Shown piece after piece: positions 6,655 through 7,827 of a DNA stretch of 7,827 nt; the stretch's first letter is position 1, and every line of letters begins with the position of its first letter. Under the pieces are notes generated by a model. It ran no database searches. It was given only the letters and a program-made list of their open reading frames with translations, and was not told the origin of the DNA. This DNA comes from JAHDVS01 sp964370985 (lineage in GTDB: Bacteria > Actinomycetota > Thermoleophilia > Gaiellales > Gaiellaceae), in NCBI GenBank assembly GCA_964370985.1, contig CAYJLE010000061.1:1-7827 (forward strand), written 5' to 3'. The translations under genes and the position numbers were made by a program.

Positions 6655-6669
6655 TTCGGGCGAATCGGC
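6650..6669. repeat. Perfect 9-bp inverted repeat abutting the tRNA remnant
   Basis: GCCGATTCG (6650-6658) and CGAATCGGC (6661-6669) are perfect complements separated by GG. The left arm supplies the 5' strand of the tRNA anticodon stem, so the arms could compete with that stem. It sits exactly where similarity to a tRNA stops. It could be part of a recombinase recognition site or a rearrangement scar. No T-tract follows on either strand, so a terminator is unlikely. Confidence 0.6.
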
Positions 6670-6696
6670 GGAAGGTGGCTCGGGCCCGGAACCTCT

Positions 6697-6759
6697 CCGG
6701 TTAGCAGGGGATTCGTCGCGGGAGTCGTCGGCTCCCGTCGGCGCTAATCCGGACGAATC
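6697..6759. repeat. Cluster of interleaved inverted repeats
   Basis: GATTCGTC (6710-6717) is complementary to GACGAATC (6752-6759). Inside them CGGGAG (6719-6724) pairs with CTCCCG (6732-6737) around a 7-nt loop. CCGGTTAGC (6697-6705) also pairs with GCTAATCCGG (6743-6752) with one bulge, in an order that interleaves with the first pair. Together with sites at 6620, 6653 and 6661, GATTCG or its complement occurs five times in about 140 bases. Function unknown. Confidence 0.45.
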
Positions 6760-6902
6760 TACGAGAGCTGTGGGGCAGGCGTGGGATGCCGCGCTCGGCT
6801 CCCTCGCGATAGACGACGACCCGCGCTTGCGACGCGGGCCGTCAGTAGCTGGGCAGTCCGAACTTGGGGTGTGCCAAGGGGGAGCAGACCACCTTTCCAC
6901 TG

Positions 6903-6965
6903 AACCGAGGTAACTCCAACCCCAAGAGCGCTGACGGCCTCGACTGCTTGTAGCCTCTGCTCCAC
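6903..6965 (-). pseudogene. Possible transposase N-terminal remnant (IS481/IS3-like HTH start)
   Basis: The minus-strand frame from GTG 6965 reads VEQRLQAVEAV, then SALGVGVTSV. This resembles the opening helices of IS481/IS3-type transposase N-termini (EQRxxAVxxVxxxGxxVTEVA). Right after VTSV the resemblance ends; no helix-turn-helix second half and no DDE domain follow. Only about 20 residues support it, so chance similarity is quite possible. Confidence 0.2.
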
Positions 6966-7103
6966 GGCGGTTTCTCTCTTCGATCTTCGGCTGGATCGCC
7001 TCGAACGCGCCCAAGCGGGGCGGACGAGGCGGGATGACCGCTGTCTCAACTTCTACGGGCCACGGGACAACCTCGCCACTGGTTCGCTGGTCACCCCGGA
7101 GGC

Positions 7104-7198
7104 GGGCAACGGGCCGTGACGAGGGACCCTCTCCGCGATCCTGAGTCCCTCATCCGGCGGGTCCACGCGTACGTTGCCTACCGCCTGGGCAACGGGCC
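7104..7198 (+). repeat. 12-bp direct repeat GGGCAACGGGCC (7104-7115 and 7187-7198)
   Basis: Two exact 12-base copies lie 83 bases apart, one just before the GTG of the ECF sigma remnant and one inside its coding part (codons for GNGP). It may be chance in GC-rich DNA or a local duplication; nothing assigns a function. Confidence 0.5.
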
Positions 7199-7438
7199 CG
7201 GGGCGGAAGACGTGACGAGCGACGTCTTCGAGCGCGCGCTCAGGTAGCGGGAGACATACGAGCCCGGCAAGGGCGAGCCTCTGGCGTGGCTGATCGGCGA
7301 ACCAACGCCGTCGAGGTGGCACTGCATCGCGCTCTCGCCCGCCTGCGTGCCGACCTGATGGACGACGTTGCCGAGAAGAGCTCCCTGTTATGGCAAGGAG
7401 AGAAGAGGGATCGACGCCGCAGGCCCGGCTCGCGGTAG
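7116..7438 (+). pseudogene. ECF RNA polymerase sigma factor, broken by a stop codon and an internal deletion
   Basis: From GTG 7116 the frame gives MTRDPLRDPESLIRRVHAYV then AYRLGNGPGAEDVTSDVFERALR, the sigma region 2.1-2.2 signature of an ECF factor. An in-frame TAG follows at 7245-7247. Beyond it the same frame continues RETYEPGKGEPLAWLIG (region 2.3-2.4) to 7298. Then coding jumps to another frame (from 7298) with RTNAVEVALHRALARLRADL, matching the end of sigma region 4.2. That frame ends at TAG 7436-7438. So the end of region 2, the linker and most of region 4 are missing, and the join is out of frame. An intact member would be perhaps 170-180 residues; this one cannot make a working sigma factor. 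GGAGG lies about 17 nt before the GTG. No anti-sigma gene is recognisable beside it. Recognition rests on visible motifs at both ends. Confidence 0.75.
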
Positions 7439-7688
7439 TGCAGCCCCTGACAGTCGGCGCGCGGGGCCCACGGGCCGACCGTACCGTCGCGATCCCATCG
7501 TTTCCTGAGCGAAAGACTCCGGTGGCCGGCTCTCGCCCGGTCGTCGTCGCTCCGCCTGGGGCCGGGGAGCTGGGCGAGGCCGGGCGAAGTCCGAAAGCCA
7601 GGCCGGTAGCGCGGCGACGTGGTCGGCCGTGGTCGCCGGAGCCGTGGCGGCAGATCGGCGAGGCGCAGCTCGCGCGAGGGAGGGGCGC
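7439..7688. other. Intergenic or decayed stretch, no gene recognised
   Basis: No stop-free frame with a believable start and known motif was found. A plus-strand frame is open from 7509 and contains a helix-like Ala-rich segment (TWSAVVAGAVAADRRG, about 7617-7664) leading into the fragment described next. The long minus-strand frame over this area has no family features and overlaps the sigma pseudogene; it is treated as a shadow. Confidence 0.4.
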
Positions 7689-7798
7689 GCGCAGCTCGCG
7701 GCGCTCGACCGGGCTTCCGAGCTCGACCCTCTGTCCCCGGAGGTGGGCAGCTCCGCAGGGAGCTCGCCGAGCTCGGCACGATTCAGACGGGCGGATGA
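7689..7798 (+). pseudogene. Unrecognised coding-like fragment, probably frameshifted
   Basis: The frame from 7689 reads AQLAALDRASELDPLSPEV, an amphipathic, helix-like stretch. After about 7748 the sensible protein continues in a different frame as QLRRELAELGTIQTGG and stops at TGA 7796-7798. The two halves look like one helical C-terminus separated by a frameshift. No family is recognised. The support is codon-level plausibility only; chance in GC-rich DNA is the alternative. Confidence 0.2.
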
Positions 7799-7827
7799 AC
7801 GTGCTACCGCTCGAGCAGGTCGACGAA
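7795..7827 (+). CDS. Possible start of a gene running off the right edge
   Basis: ATG at 7795 overlaps the TGA of the preceding fragment as ATGA, the common arrangement for coupled genes, and opens MNVLPLEQVDE before the window ends. Eleven codons are too few to identify anything, and no strong ribosome site is seen upstream. Kept as a tentative start only. Confidence 0.22.
   Translation, partial: MNVLPLEQVDE

Larger units (their letters stand above)
6655..7115. other. Decayed non-coding stretch, no intact gene
   Basis: No frame here has a believable start, ribosome site and recognisable protein. The longest frames on either strand carry no motif and cross the tRNA remnant or one another. 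Short hairpins are present: CCCGCG/CGCGGG around a 7-nt loop (6820-6838), and CTTGG/CCAAG around a 6-nt loop (6863-6878); CTTGGGGT (6863-6870) also pairs with ACCCCAAG (6919-6926). A faint transposase-like segment lies at 6903-6965 on the minus strand. The stretch looks like old mobile-element debris. Confidence 0.5.

Noticed and set aside
6608..6690. A complete functional tRNA-Thr gene
   Set aside because: No strand complementary to the ACGCTCC acceptor strand and no D-arm occur at the right distance, and U33 is missing.
6442..6747. Plus-strand frame containing ERAGFEPATFGL
   Set aside because: This peptide is the antisense translation of a tRNA 3' half, a well-known false protein; the tRNA stems explain the sequence.
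6820..6838. Hairpin CCCGCG/CGCGGG as an intrinsic terminator
   Set aside because: No T-tract on either strand and no gene ending close by.
7240..7779. 179-codon minus-strand frame at the right end
   Set aside because: Overlaps the sigma factor remnant antisense, Arg/Pro/Ser-rich, no motif and no good ribosome site; treated as a shadow.
1..7827. CRISPR array or riboswitch
   Set aside because: No regularly spaced repeats of the right length, and the hyuA leader of about 28 nt is too short for a riboswitch.

Overview
The window is a very GC-rich bacterial sequence with strong G/C third-position bias, GTG starts and genes packed almost end to end. This suggests a soil-type actinobacterium. The style of a decayed ECF sigma factor at the right end would suit Thermoleophilia/Gaiellales-like lineages, but that placement is inference.

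Layout. (1) Bases 1-572, plus strand: the C-terminal part of a short-chain dehydrogenase/reductase (SDR) that begins before the window. (2) Bases 616-6384, minus strand: five genes read right to left as one operon. They are a HyuA-type ATP-dependent hydantoinase/oxoprolinase/carboxylase subunit, its HyuB partner, a 65-residue Cys4 mini-protein overlapping the end of hyuB, a complete SDR, and a CtBP-like D-isomer-specific 2-hydroxyacid dehydrogenase. Junctions are 15 nt, a 14 nt overlap, 4 nt and 1 nt. A good promoter candidate (TTGACA, 18 nt, TAGCAT) lies just upstream of hyuA. (3) Bases 6608-6654, minus strand: the 3' part of a tRNA-Thr (anticodon TGT), from anticodon arm to discriminator base, with no D-arm or 5' acceptor strand. 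It looks like an att-site remnant. (4) Bases 6655-7827: no intact gene. This decayed stretch holds a broken ECF sigma factor (in-frame TAG plus an out-of-frame internal deletion), a weak transposase-like trace, small hairpins, and an unrecognised coding-like segment ending in an ATGA overlap at the right edge.

How the genes may work together. HyuA/HyuB relatives use ATP to activate a carbonyl-containing substrate, either for ring or amide hydrolysis (hydantoins, 5-oxoproline) or for ketone carboxylation (acetone and acetophenone carboxylases). The small Cys4 protein recalls the small zinc-bearing subunits of the carboxylase branch. The SDR and 2-hydroxyacid dehydrogenase could oxidise an alcohol before the HyuAB step or reduce a keto acid after it. 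The sequence supports a catabolic operon; the substrate cannot be read from it. The most promising candidate for something undescribed is the HyuAB plus Cys4 mini-protein plus two-dehydrogenase cassette.
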